NCBI RefSeq assembly: GCF_900199725.1
Contig: NZ_LT904903.1
Span: 275,920-339,919 of the forward strand
DNA from: Cytobacillus massiliigabonensis
GTDB lineage: Bacteria > Bacillota > Bacilli > Bacillales > Cytobacillaceae
Length of the DNA stretch: 64,000 nucleotides
Direction: 5' to 3'
Every line of letters begins with the position of its first letter. The stretch's first letter is position 1. This document shows positions 8,388 to 17,294 of the stretch, one piece after another. Below the pieces are notes generated by a model. That model searched no databases and was not told the DNA's origin. It worked only from the letters and a program-made list of their open reading frames with translations. Position numbers and translations under genes: made by a program.

Positions 8388-9959
8388 ATGGCGCAGGAAT
8401 TATTATTGTATGTATTAGTCGTTGTAAGTGCAGGCCTATTAAGCCTTTTTTTATGTGGGTATGCTGTTTGGAAAATAAAGGACGCGCCTGGAGCTAGATA
8501 CTATATATTAGTCACATTAATGTCAGCAGTTTTTACTTTTGCATATGCCTTTGAGCTGATGGGTACGTCGCTTGCAGAAATAAGCTTATGGTTAAGAATA
8601 GAGTATCTCGCATTGCCATTTATTCCAGTATTTATTTTATTAATGTGTTTGGACTATGTTGGACAAAGATTAAAACCATGGATCTGCTATTCGCTTTATG
8701 TTATCCCGATTATAACCATCTTCATGCATAATACGAATAGCCTTCATCATTTATATTACAAATCAATCGAACTAAGAAGTGAAACTCCATTCCCAACAAT
8801 CAAGCTGGAAGGTGGTCCTTGGTTTTACGTCCATTCCATCTTTCTTTTTTTATGTTTTATGATGAGTATCATCATATTGCTCATGCAGCTGAAGAAGGCA
8901 TCGTTTAGGTTTCGGATGCAAATCCTTTTAATGGTAGCAGGACTGATGATCCCTTTAATAGCAAACTACTTTTATATTAACGGGATGAGTCCAAGTGGCA
9001 TTGACCTTGGACCTGTCTCTATGAGCATTTCCTTTATGTTTCATGGAATAGCCCTTGTATCTTTTCAAATGTTTAATGTCACTCCAATTGCTAGGGAAAA
9101 AGTATTTGAAAGTATGCAAGAAGGTGTTATTGTTCTAAATCAAAAAGATGTCATTGTCGATTATAATGGCACGATGCTGAAATTAATCCCAAAACTAAAC
9201 AAGCATGCGATTGGAAAGCCGATTAGAGATGTGCTTCACAGTAACCCAAGGCTGGCAGAAATCATAAATAATAAGCAAGAGTGTGATTACAAGATAAGTC
9301 TTGGCGGTGAACATGCATACTACAATATACGGTTTTCACCTGTTCAAACTAAGAAAAATATATACATAGGAAGGATTGTCACCTTTGCCAATGTAACTGA
9401 AAGAGTCCATATACAGGAAGAACTAAAAAAACTGGCAAGCACGGATGGACTAACAAAAGTATTAAATCGGACTTTCTTTATGGAAAAAATAGAAGAAGTT
9501 TTCGAATCTCTTACGATAAAAGGAGGAAGCGTTTCTATTATTATGTTTGATATCGATCATTTTAAGAAAGTGAATGATACGTTCGGACATGCTATCGGAG
9601 ATCATATTTTAATACATGTTGCAGATACAGCAAAGAAAAGCATACGGAATACAGATATTATTGGGCGCTATGGAGGAGAGGAATTTATTATTTGCATGGC
9701 AAATACTCCATTATTTGAGGCATGTGAGTTTGCAGAGACCATCCGTGAGGAAATATCGAAAGTAAATCGTCTGATTAATGGCGAAGAAGTAGTTATAACG
9801 TCCAGCTTTGGCGTTTCACATGCTTATATTAACGCCGGAGAAAGCCAATACTCTATACATACCTTAATGAAGCAAGCCGATGAAGCCCTTTATGCAGCAA
9901 AAGGAAATGGCAGAAACTGTGTTCAATGTTATAGACAAGCTTTGGAGATTGTAAAATAA
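8388..9959 (+). CDS. Membrane diguanylate cyclase (7TM-PAS-GGDEF)
   Basis: Protein of 523 aa that should make cyclic di-GMP. Residues 1-220 carry seven hydrophobic helices of the histidine-kinase 7TM sensor type, 225-335 a PAS domain, and about 345-515 the GGDEF domain. The active site reads GGEEF near residue 427, which is catalytically permissible. An RNTD motif exactly five residues before it is an intact inhibitory I-site, so product feedback is expected. It is monocistronic with its own terminator. The signal sensed by the 7TM/PAS part is unknown. Confidence 0.92.
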   Translation: MAQELLLYVLVVVSAGLLSLFLCGYAVWKIKDAPGARYYILVTLMSAVFTFAYAFELMGTSLAEISLWLRIEYLALPFIPVFILLMCLDYVGQRLKPWICYSLYVIPIITIFMHNTNSLHHLYYKSIELRSETPFPTIKLEGGPWFYVHSIFLFLCFMMSIIILLMQLKKASFRFRMQILLMVAGLMIPLIANYFYINGMSPSGIDLGPVSMSISFMFHGIALVSFQMFNVTPIAREKVFESMQEGVIVLNQKDVIVDYNGTMLKLIPKLNKHAIGKPIRDVLHSNPRLAEIINNKQECDYKISLGGEHAYYNIRFSPVQTKKNIYIGRIVTFANVTERVHIQEELKKLASTDGLTKVLNRTFFMEKIEEVFESLTIKGGSVSIIMFDIDHFKKVNDTFGHAIGDHILIHVADTAKKSIRNTDIIGRYGGEEFIICMANTPLFEACEFAETIREEISKVNRLINGEEVVITSSFGVSHAYINAGESQYSIHTLMKQADEALYAAKGNGRNCVQCYRQALEIVK

Positions 9960-9969
9960 CTTATGACAG

Positions 9970-10006
9970 AAAAACTGAGAACAGGATAATCCAGTTCTCA
10001 GTTTTT
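9970..10006 (+). terminator. Terminator of the diguanylate cyclase gene
   Basis: Perfect 13-bp stem AAAAACTGAGAAC / GTTCTCAGTTTTT. Confidence 0.9.
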
Positions 10007-10084
10007 GAAAAAATACCTATCATTTAGGCAGTTTAACACAATTAAAAGAGCAGATATAATTAGAAATCAATTTTTATAAAATAA

Positions 10085-10113
10085 GTGTAGAGAAAGATAC
10101 CCATTCTCTACAC
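10085..10113 (-). terminator. Terminator of the aldo/keto reductase operon
   Basis: Perfect 10-bp stem GTGTAGAGAA / TTCTCTACAC with a T-rich tail on the minus strand, downstream of the reductase. Confidence 0.7.
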
Positions 10114-10144
10114 TCTGAGAACTCGGAATTTGAGCTCTTTTACG

Positions 10145-10990
10145 TTAAAAATCAAAATGATCTGGGTCTGGCCCTACACGAAGATTTTGATTTAATTCAT
10201 CAATGGTTTTCATTTCCTCTTTCGTCAATTCGAAATCAAATACATTTGCATTTTCAACAATGCGATACTCTTTTGTTGATTTTGGAATGGTAACAACCCC
10301 GTTTTGCAAGTCCCACCGCAAAATAATTTGTGCAGTAGATTTATTATGCTTGGTCGCTATTTCCTGTAAAACTTTGTTATCTAGCAACTGGCCTTGCATT
10401 AATGGTGACCATGCTTCCAGCTGAATGCCGTTGTCTTCACAAAATGCTTTCAGCTCTTTTTGAGTTAATCGTGGATGGCATTCTACTTGATTAATCATCG
10501 GCTTGATTTCAGCATCCTTCATTAAGTCTTCTAAATGATGAATTTGAAAATTACTTACTCCAATTGCTTTTACTCGGCCTTCTTTATAAAGAGTTTCTAG
10601 CGCTCTCCAAGCATCCTTGTATTTTCCTGCAACCGGCCAGTGAATCAAATATAAATCTAAATACTCTAAGCCAAGTTTCTTTAAGCTTGTTTCGAAAGCC
10701 GCTATCGTTGATTCATATCCTAAATCCGCGTTCCAAACCTTTGAAGTGACAAATAGCTCTTCTCTTGAAATGCCTGCTTCTTTTAGACCTTCTTGGATCC
10801 CTTTGCCAACCCCTTCTTCATTCTCATAAATCGCTGCTGTATCCACACTGCGGTATCCATGTTTAATCGCTGTTTTTACCGCGTTCACTAATTCTGGACC
10901 TTCTTCGACTTTAAAAACTCCAAGTCCAAACCAAGGCATTTTCACACCATTATGCAAAGTTGTTGTATCTTGTAAATTTTTAACCATCAT
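10145..10990 (-). CDS. Aldo/keto reductase
   Basis: NADPH-dependent oxidoreductase with the AKR barrel (281 aa). The catalytic tetrad is visible as Asp50, Tyr55, Lys84 and His117 (DTAAIYENE, SKVW, LIHWP). The C-terminal IPKST motif binds the cofactor phosphate. It is close to the Bacillus YvgN/YtbE glyoxal and aldehyde reductases. The ATG at 10990 was chosen for GGAGGG 7 nt upstream. It follows an MFS gene by 22 nt in one operon facing an HxlR regulator, a usual arrangement for electrophile or quinone stress. Confidence 0.92.
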   Translation of the reverse strand: MMVKNLQDTTTLHNGVKMPWFGLGVFKVEEGPELVNAVKTAIKHGYRSVDTAAIYENEEGVGKGIQEGLKEAGISREELFVTSKVWNADLGYESTIAAFETSLKKLGLEYLDLYLIHWPVAGKYKDAWRALETLYKEGRVKAIGVSNFQIHHLEDLMKDAEIKPMINQVECHPRLTQKELKAFCEDNGIQLEAWSPLMQGQLLDNKVLQEIATKHNKSTAQIILRWDLQNGVVTIPKSTKEYRIVENANVFDFELTKEEMKTIDELNQNLRVGPDPDHFDF

Positions 10991-11012
10991 TTTTAAACCC
11001 TCCAAAATTTTA

Positions 11013-12206
11013 TTATATTTTCCTTGCTTGATCTTTTCGTTCCAAAGCTTTGCTAAATCCAGTTAAAACTGCAGCCGCTAAAACCATAAGCGCTCCAATC
11101 CAAGACGTATGGATGAGTCCTATCGAGTCTGTAATGAGACCGCCTAAATAGGAGCCAATCGCAATCCCGGCATTAAATGCAGCTATATTTATTGCTGACG
11201 CCACATCAACCGCACTAGGAACAAAGCGCTCAGCCAGTATGACAACATATACTTGTAAGCCCGGCACATTCATAAATGCTAATAGACCCATCAATAGAAT
11301 CGTTATTAACCCGGCAATTTTAAATGGTGCTGTAAACATCAAAATAAATAAGACAACTGCCTGTACAATAAACATATAGAACAATGCACCAATTGGATTT
11401 TGATTCGATAACTTCCCTCCAACCATATTCCCAATCGCAATCGCAATTCCATAAACTAATAAAATGACAGCCACAGTTCCTTCTTTAAACCCCGTGATGT
11501 CTTGAAGCAATGGAGATAAGAAGGTAAACACGACAAATGTTCCGCCATATCCTAATGCTGTAATGATGAATAAAAGCAATAGCCGGCCATTTTTCACAAG
11601 CTTAAGCTGATCACGAAAGGTAGTTTTTACTCCTTTTCGTAAATTAGATGGAACAAGAATGCTATTTGCAATAAAGGCAATGACACCAATGATAACAATG
11701 GTCATAAAAGCTGTTCTCCACCCTAGCTGTTGACCAATAAAGGTTCCAAATGGTACACCAGTTACCGTAGCTACTGTAAGACCTGTAAACATAATTGATA
11801 TCGCACTAGCTCTGCGATTTTCTGGAACTAAATCGGCAGCTATTGTCGATCCTATTGACATGAAGACCCCATGTGAAAATGCTGAAATCACACGTGCCAC
11901 TAGCAAGAGCCCAATTGTTGTAGAGATTGCGGCAAGAGTATTGCCAATAATAAAGACAATCATAATCCAAAGTAATAATGTCTTACGTGACATTCTCGAT
12001 GTCAAAGATGTCAAAATAGGAGCACCAAACGTTACCCCTAAAGCATATAAAGAGACAGTTAATCCTGCCGTGGTAACCGGAATACTTAAATCATTTGCAA
12101 TAAGCGGAAGCAACCCGACACTGATGAATTCAGTCGTTCCAATTGCAAAAGCACTAACTGCTAAAGCAAGCAACGCGAACGTGCTTTGCTTTTTACTTAA
12201 AGCCAT
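11013..12206 (-). CDS. MFS transporter, AraJ/DHA1-type efflux
   Basis: 397 aa with 12 hydrophobic helices. The opening (FAIGTTEFISVGLLPLIA) and SRMSRKTLLL loop are typical of the arabinose-efflux/DHA1 branch (YdhP, AraJ, CmlR-like). A strong GGAGG lies just before the ATG. It is the first gene of a two-gene operon with the aldo/keto reductase, divergent from the HxlR gene. Likely exports a toxic small molecule; the actual substrate is not deducible. Confidence 0.88.
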   Translation of the reverse strand: MALSKKQSTFALLALAVSAFAIGTTEFISVGLLPLIANDLSIPVTTAGLTVSLYALGVTFGAPILTSLTSRMSRKTLLLWIMIVFIIGNTLAAISTTIGLLLVARVISAFSHGVFMSIGSTIAADLVPENRRASAISIMFTGLTVATVTGVPFGTFIGQQLGWRTAFMTIVIIGVIAFIANSILVPSNLRKGVKTTFRDQLKLVKNGRLLLLFIITALGYGGTFVVFTFLSPLLQDITGFKEGTVAVILLVYGIAIAIGNMVGGKLSNQNPIGALFYMFIVQAVVLFILMFTAPFKIAGLITILLMGLLAFMNVPGLQVYVVILAERFVPSAVDVASAINIAAFNAGIAIGSYLGGLITDSIGLIHTSWIGALMVLAAAVLTGFSKALERKDQARKI

Positions 12207-12330
12207 TTTATTTCCTCCTTTTTTCTGTTATACAAACGGAAACTTTCTTTTTGGCGAATAATATATTTTGAAAGAAAGTATAGTATGAATCGGCCAGCAA
12301 ATGTTATTATGAGATATATCGGACATAAAG

Positions 12331-12391
12331 AAAAGTACGCACTTTAAAGTTATATAGAAACCATAAAGTAATATAGGTACTTTTTAGTACC
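12331..12391. promoter_or_regulatory. Candidate HxlR operator region
   Basis: A short inverted repeat GGTACT-TTTT-AGTACC (12376-12391) lies just before the HxlR ribosome site, and a second GTAC/ACTTT-containing element is at 12333-12346. Both are in the divergent region between the HxlR gene and the MFS operon. Confidence 0.45.
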
Positions 12392-12409
12392 TGTAGAGGA
12401 GGATATGAA

Positions 12410-12781
12410 ATGCAAAAAAAGAAATACAATATTTCTGTTGAAGCAACATTAGAAGTCATCGGTGGAAAGTGGAAATGTGTGATTCTCTGCCATCTAACTC
12501 ACGGAAAAAAACGAACGAGCGAATTAAAGCGGCTCATGCCAACTATCACACAAAAAATGCTTACCCAACAGCTGCGCGAGCTAGAAGAAGATGGTGTCAT
12601 CAATCGAATCGTGTACAACCAAGTTCCGCCAAAAGTAGAATACGAACTCAGTGAATATGGACGAAGCTTAGAAGGTATCTTACATTTACTATGTGAATGG
12701 GGTGAAACACATTTAACGAGAGTATATGGAGATAAATTTTCTGTTTTAGAAGATAGTGTGTTGAATGAACAGCTTAAATGA
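12410..12781 (+). CDS. HxlR family transcriptional regulator
   Basis: 123-aa winged-helix regulator (DUF24/HxlR). The diagnostic VIGGKWKCVILCHL is at residues 17-30, and TQKMLTQQLRELE forms the recognition region. The N-terminal cysteine used for redox sensing in many members (C-P-V-E context) is replaced by I-S-V-E here, while Cys24 and Cys28 remain. GAGGAGG precedes the ATG. It faces the MFS/aldo-keto reductase operon and probably controls it. Confidence 0.92.
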   Translation: MQKKKYNISVEATLEVIGGKWKCVILCHLTHGKKRTSELKRLMPTITQKMLTQQLRELEEDGVINRIVYNQVPPKVEYELSEYGRSLEGILHLLCEWGETHLTRVYGDKFSVLEDSVLNEQLK

Positions 12782-12860
12782 GGGGATTTAATTTTTGAGT
12801 CTTCGCCCGACTCTCTTATATGGACATAAATAACCTGACAATAATTAAAAGACAGATATA

Positions 12861-12906
12861 ACAGCCGATTCCTTTAAAATAGAAGGTGTAATTGGCTGTT
12901 TATTTT
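12861..12906 (+). terminator. Terminator after the HxlR gene
   Basis: Stem ACAGCCGATT / AATTGGCTGT (one G-U pair) followed by TTTATTTTAT. Confidence 0.65.
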
Positions 12907-13046
12907 ATATCCCTTTAAAGAATAAAATTATCGAGATGCTTGCTGTGCTCAAGAAAAGTAAAAGGGCAACTTTTTAGTAAGGCTCGTATTGCGCATTTGC
13001 TTTTGAATAACTTTCTGACACGTATTCGATCGTTTGAATATATTGA

Positions 13047-13718
13047 ATGAAAAGAAATAGTAATGGGCGGATGCAGCAAATGAATAATCAGCAAAAGCAA
13101 CTTATTGGTTCATGGATACAGGCGGGTGGAACGGTTATAGCTGCATTTGGCAGTACACCGTCTCAGATCCTAACTGAGGAGGATCAATTTAATTTAAGCT
13201 TATGGGGAAATGTTCTGCAAGGAGTCGGAAATGCCTTGGTAGCAGATGGAACAGAGACAGTTTCTTTAAGTAAGCTCGGAAACGAAGTACAGGCAATTGG
13301 AAATACTACTGTAGTTGGCGGAATGTTGATTGATTTTAAAGAGGAAACGAAAAAGATATTGATTATCGATGGAAATTGGCTGCAGGCTGTAGGCGGAGGA
13401 ATGGCTGCGGCTGATGCAATAGATGATGAAGCCTCACTAGAAAAAGCGTTAAATGTGATTGGAAATCTTCTGCAGGTAATAGGAAATTCATTACAAGCAA
13501 TTGCAGGCATATATGAATTAAAAAAAAGTAAAGAAAATGAAAATGATAATAATACGCAAAAGTCTACTAATCAAATATCCTATTATCAACACAATAATTC
13601 TTCTAAAGAAGATGAAGAACAAAACGAAGGAGAAGCTTTAGATTTTAGCGGGAGCTGGATTCAGGCTGTCGGTGCTGTTATTTCTGCAATTGCCCAAACC
13701 ATATCAACAAACTCATAA
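13047..13718 (+). CDS. Repetitive glycine-rich protein (DUF6944-like)
   Basis: 223 aa containing about six degenerate copies of a G-x-W/x-x-Q-A-x-G-x-x-x-x-A unit (for example GSWIQAGG, GNVLQGVGN, GNEVQAIGN, GNWLQAVGG, GNLLQVIGN, GSWIQAVGA), with a charged Asn/Glu-rich linker near residues 165-200. It has no signal peptide. I associate it with the Bacillus DUF6944 repetitive family from memory; its function is not known. The start is uncertain: ATGs at 13047, 13071 and 13080 all lack a good Shine-Dalgarno. Confidence 0.7.
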   Translation: MKRNSNGRMQQMNNQQKQLIGSWIQAGGTVIAAFGSTPSQILTEEDQFNLSLWGNVLQGVGNALVADGTETVSLSKLGNEVQAIGNTTVVGGMLIDFKEETKKILIIDGNWLQAVGGGMAAADAIDDEASLEKALNVIGNLLQVIGNSLQAIAGIYELKKSKENENDNNTQKSTNQISYYQHNNSSKEDEEQNEGEALDFSGSWIQAVGAVISAIAQTISTNS

Positions 13719-13778
13719 AAAGGATTTTATGCTAGAAATAAAGAATAAGTTACTATCGCTTAATTTAGGGGGGAAAAA

Positions 13779-14600
13779 ATGCTGACAGCTAAACAGTTAA
13801 CAGAAATTAAGGAACTGCAGAATGTTTGTGAGAAGGGTGAACCCTTCGAACTGAAATTGAATTGGGATATGCTCCAATCACGTGAGGAAAACGAAGGAAA
13901 TGACTTCTTCCATTATGAGGATGGAAAGCTAGTTGGATTTCTAGGTTTGTATGGGTTTGGGAATAAAGTCGAAGCTTGTGGAATGGTTGCACCTGATTAT
14001 CGGAGAAAAGGCATATTTTCCAAGCTTTATCGTAACGCAGAAAATGTGTTGAAGGAACGGGAAATATCGCATATTCTCTTAAATGCTCCATCCAATTCTG
14101 AATCCGGAAAAGGGTTTCTGCAATCTGTTTCGTGCTCTTATTCATTTTCAGAGCATCAGATGAAATGGGAAGAAACGGAGCTCTCTTATAAAGAAGATGT
14201 GGTATTAAGGCTATCAAATCCCGATGATTTTGAAACAGAGGTCCAATTAGATGTCCAGTGCTTCAACTTTGAAGAAGAGGATGCACGAGATTATAATGAA
14301 AGGATTAAACGGGAAAATAAGGATCAATTCTATATTATTGAATCAAATGGAATGTCTGCTGGAAAAATGCGTATATCTCATCTGGATGGGGAAGCTTGGA
14401 TTTACGGATTTGCTATTTTCCCTGAATTTCAAGGTAAAGGCATTGGACGAAAAACGTTAACAAATGTCATTTTAAACGAACATAAGAATGGATTTTCAAT
14501 TTTTCTAGAAGTGGAAGCAAAGAATGCACACGCCTTAAAACTTTATGAGTCTTGTGGATTTAAAGCATATCATTCACAGGATTACTATAAAAAGGATTAA
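13779..14600 (+). CDS. GNAT family N-acetyltransferase (two GNAT domains)
   Basis: 273 aa. The acetyl-CoA loop motif appears twice, as VAPDYRRKGIFSKLY near residue 75 and FPEFQGKGIGRKTL near residue 217, so this is a tandem GNAT protein. The second copy is better conserved and is followed by EVEAKNAHALKLYESCGF, a classic motif B. The ATG is preceded by GGGGGG. Acceptor substrate unknown. It has its own terminator. Confidence 0.88.
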   Translation: MLTAKQLTEIKELQNVCEKGEPFELKLNWDMLQSREENEGNDFFHYEDGKLVGFLGLYGFGNKVEACGMVAPDYRRKGIFSKLYRNAENVLKEREISHILLNAPSNSESGKGFLQSVSCSYSFSEHQMKWEETELSYKEDVVLRLSNPDDFETEVQLDVQCFNFEEEDARDYNERIKRENKDQFYIIESNGMSAGKMRISHLDGEAWIYGFAIFPEFQGKGIGRKTLTNVILNEHKNGFSIFLEVEAKNAHALKLYESCGFKAYHSQDYYKKD

Positions 14601-14640
14601 AATATAGATTAATAAATTATAAATGTACACATTTATGGAA

Positions 14641-14682
14641 AAAAGTCACCCCACCTTTATTTATTAGAGGAGGGGTGACTTT
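14641..14682. terminator. Bidirectional terminator
   Basis: Perfect 12-bp stem AAAAGTCACCCC / GGGGTGACTTTT between the convergent acetyltransferase and flavin reductase genes. Confidence 0.9.
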
Positions 14683-14703
14683 TACCTATAAATTAAACAA
14701 CTC

Positions 14704-15324
14704 TTATATCTCAGCTCTAAATGTTTTTCCTAATTGATCGCTTAGACCAAAATAATGACGGAAATTATATATAATTGGACTCCACTTGTTTGGATCTATA
14801 TGATTTTCTCCAATGATAATTTCTTTATGTGCATGAATTTGTAATGCTTTTGTTTCTACAATGGCAAAATCAGGGGTATGCTCGGGAATCCGAATGTTTT
14901 TCACTGCGGCTTCAATTTGTAAAGGACATTCCTTAATTCGAGAAGGCTTCACAGTCTCAGATTCAATTGGTGATAATCCGCTAATAGCATACTTATCTTT
15001 CCCATACTCAAACCCCACTTCTTTCTTAAATTCGGGAACGGAATTCTTTCCGGTGTAGCGTGCTAATGATTCAACATTTCTCCATAATGAAGGACTTGGA
15101 ATGTTGATCACACATTCAGGATGACGTTCTAAATTTTCAATTGCTTTTCCGCCAAGACCAATCCCTAAAATAATACAATCTCCTAAAGCCCATGATGATG
15201 ATAAAGGGCTAATATTTACCGAATCATCCTCATTCAGTGTATTTAGCAAGATAACAGGTGTACCGTAGTATAGAATATTAGGTTTAATTCTTTCTATATT
15301 TGGAGCATGATTGCTATTTTTCAT
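14704..15324 (-). CDS. Flavin reductase-like (FMN-binding) protein
   Basis: 206-aa protein of the flavin reductase-like / flavoredoxin family, a split-barrel FMN-binding fold. Supporting features are the NISPLSSSWAL phosphate-binding region near residues 38-48, GGKAIENLERHPECVINIPS, and a conserved C-terminal segment WSPIIYNFRHYFGL. It is divergent from an ArsR-type regulator 98 nt away, which probably controls it. The electron donor and substrate are not known. Confidence 0.85.
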   Translation of the reverse strand: MKNSNHAPNIERIKPNILYYGTPVILLNTLNEDDSVNISPLSSSWALGDCIILGIGLGGKAIENLERHPECVINIPSPSLWRNVESLARYTGKNSVPEFKKEVGFEYGKDKYAISGLSPIESETVKPSRIKECPLQIEAAVKNIRIPEHTPDFAIVETKALQIHAHKEIIIGENHIDPNKWSPIIYNFRHYFGLSDQLGKTFRAEI

Positions 15325-15422
15325 CTGTATTCTCCTCCTACTTATCTATTCTTATTTATTGTAAAATAATAATATTCTAATCTTCATCGAAATATGGAAT
15401 ACAAAGAGAAGGAGAAATTTAT

Positions 15423-16118
15423 ATGAATGCAAATCCGAATGTAGCGATTATTGCTAGTCTTGTAAGTGAACCTTCACGTGCGGCAATATTGACTGTCCTA
15501 CTGGATGGGAGATACCATCCAGTAAATGAATTAGCCTATATGGCTGGAATTAAACCACAAACAGCAAGCTTTCATTTAACAAAAATGGTCAATGCAAATA
15601 TTGTTTCAGTAGAACAGCAAGGAAGACATCGCTATTATGGCATTCAAGATCAAGAGGTTGCTCAGGTTATGGAATCCTTGCTATTACTTGCACCGCCAAT
15701 TGAAATTAAATCATTCAAACAAGCTTCAGAGGATAAGGCTATCCGCATAGCAAGGACTTGCTATGATCATCTTGCAGGAGGGCTTGGCGTGCAATTGACA
15801 GATGCCCTTATTCAAAAGGGCATTCTTTGTGAAGAAACGAAAGAATTTACCCTTACGGAAAAGGGCAGAGACTTCTTTGCTGATTTTCAAATTGATATAG
15901 GAAAAACTAAGACTAAACGACGTTCATTTTCACATAAATGCCTCGATTGGAGTGAAAGGCGGCACCACCTTGCTGGAGCACTAGGAAACGCCATATTAGA
16001 AAAGTTATTAGAATTAAAATGGGTGGAACGATTACCAAAATCTAGAGCAATTAAGATTACTCCTAAAGGGGAAAAAGGATTGAAAGAAACTTTTTCTATA
16101 GAGGTTAATATATTGTAG
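15423..16118 (+). CDS. ArsR family winged-helix regulator
   Basis: 231 aa. The HTH is at residues 10-80 (SEPSRAAILTVLLDG, then ELAYMAGIKPQTASFHLTKM). A second helical region (about 85-231) contains DHLAGGLGVQL and a CLDWSERRHHLAGALG motif seen in this two-part ArsR subgroup. A metal site is not apparent. AAGGAG precedes the ATG. It faces the flavin reductase gene, so control of that gene and itself is the simplest inference. Confidence 0.88.
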   Translation: MNANPNVAIIASLVSEPSRAAILTVLLDGRYHPVNELAYMAGIKPQTASFHLTKMVNANIVSVEQQGRHRYYGIQDQEVAQVMESLLLLAPPIEIKSFKQASEDKAIRIARTCYDHLAGGLGVQLTDALIQKGILCEETKEFTLTEKGRDFFADFQIDIGKTKTKRRSFSHKCLDWSERRHHLAGALGNAILEKLLELKWVERLPKSRAIKITPKGEKGLKETFSIEVNIL

Positions 16119-16311
16119 ATACTTTCTCAGAAAGCATAAAATATAGTCTGCTGAGAAATATGATAAATATATGAAATCTGTTCTTTTTATAGCAAAGTTC
16201 ACTAAACGCTCACGACAAATTAACCAACTCTTAACACTCCTTTTAGACAATTTACTTGTGATATCAATCATAGTAAATGCCAAATGAACAGCAGTTGAAA
16301 GGAGAACGAAT

Positions 16312-17235
16312 ATGAGAGTGAAAAATCCATTGATCCTGCCAGTAATGGCCATCATTATTACGATGATAGCTGGCTTCACGTTTCTTTATATTTATGTAAA
16401 GGATAAGCCAGCCAAAACAGAACTAGCAAGTTCAGAGCCAAAAGTAGAAGAAACGGCTGATCACCCTTATGCACCGCCAAGTATGGATGAGTTGCCTGAA
16501 GGGGAAGAAGGAGAATTAATTAAGCTTGGAGAAAAGTATCATAATGAAACAAGCCATGTTCTAGATGGGTATGTTGGAAACAAATTAAGCTGTGCAAGCT
16601 GCCATGCAAATGGGGGAGTTGGCGATGCTCTTGACCTAGTTGGAATTTCGAAAACATACCCACAGTATAATCCTCGTGCGGGAAGAGAAGTAAGTTTGGA
16701 AGACCGAATAAACGGATGCTTTATAAGAAGTATGAATGGAAAGCCGCTGCCTAAAGAGGGAGAAGAAATGAAGGCAATGGTTGCTTATTATAATTATATA
16801 TCAACAAATGTTCCAGAGGGTACGACTGATCGGCCGTGGGCTAAGCTTAAAAAGGCAGAAGGCGATTTATCAAAAGTGAATGTAGATGAAGGAAGAGAGC
16901 TTTATCAGCAAGCATGTATCTCTTGTCATGGGGAAGATGGTGCTGGCGGAGCAACAGGACTTGCACTTTGGGGAGATAATTCATACAATATTGGTGCCGG
17001 GATGGCAAGAGTTCGAACAGCTGCCGGCTACATTCAAAAATATATGCCAAAGGCGCCAGTTGGCGATTATGAAGCAGGTTCTCTTACAGAAGAACAAGCG
17101 ATGAATATCGCAGCATATATCAATTCTATGGAGCGCCCAGATTTTCCAAATAAAATTCACGACTGGCCTAATGGGGATGCACCAGATGATGCAGCCTATG
17201 AAACTTTAGCTGGCAAGAAGAAATCTAATGAATAA
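16312..17235 (+). CDS. tsdA: Membrane-anchored dihaem cytochrome c, TsdA-like
   Basis: 307 aa. An N-terminal membrane anchor (residues 8-28) places it on the outside of the membrane. Haem c sites are CASCH (94-98) and CISCH (202-206). DRINGCFIRSMNG (131-143) and INSMERPDFP match thiosulfate dehydrogenase/tetrathionate reductase TsdA; Cys136 corresponds to the unusual thiolate haem ligand of that family, and Met245 may ligate haem 2. So it probably interconverts thiosulfate and tetrathionate. An orphan response regulator starts 60 nt downstream. No partner electron carrier is adjacent. Confidence 0.82.
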   Translation: MRVKNPLILPVMAIIITMIAGFTFLYIYVKDKPAKTELASSEPKVEETADHPYAPPSMDELPEGEEGELIKLGEKYHNETSHVLDGYVGNKLSCASCHANGGVGDALDLVGISKTYPQYNPRAGREVSLEDRINGCFIRSMNGKPLPKEGEEMKAMVAYYNYISTNVPEGTTDRPWAKLKKAEGDLSKVNVDEGRELYQQACISCHGEDGAGGATGLALWGDNSYNIGAGMARVRTAAGYIQKYMPKAPVGDYEAGSLTEEQAMNIAAYINSMERPDFPNKIHDWPNGDAPDDAAYETLAGKKKSNE

Positions 17236-17294
17236 TAGCTTCATATAAATGCTGGCTGATCGTTTTACTGTATAAGAGAAATGTGGTGATTGTT

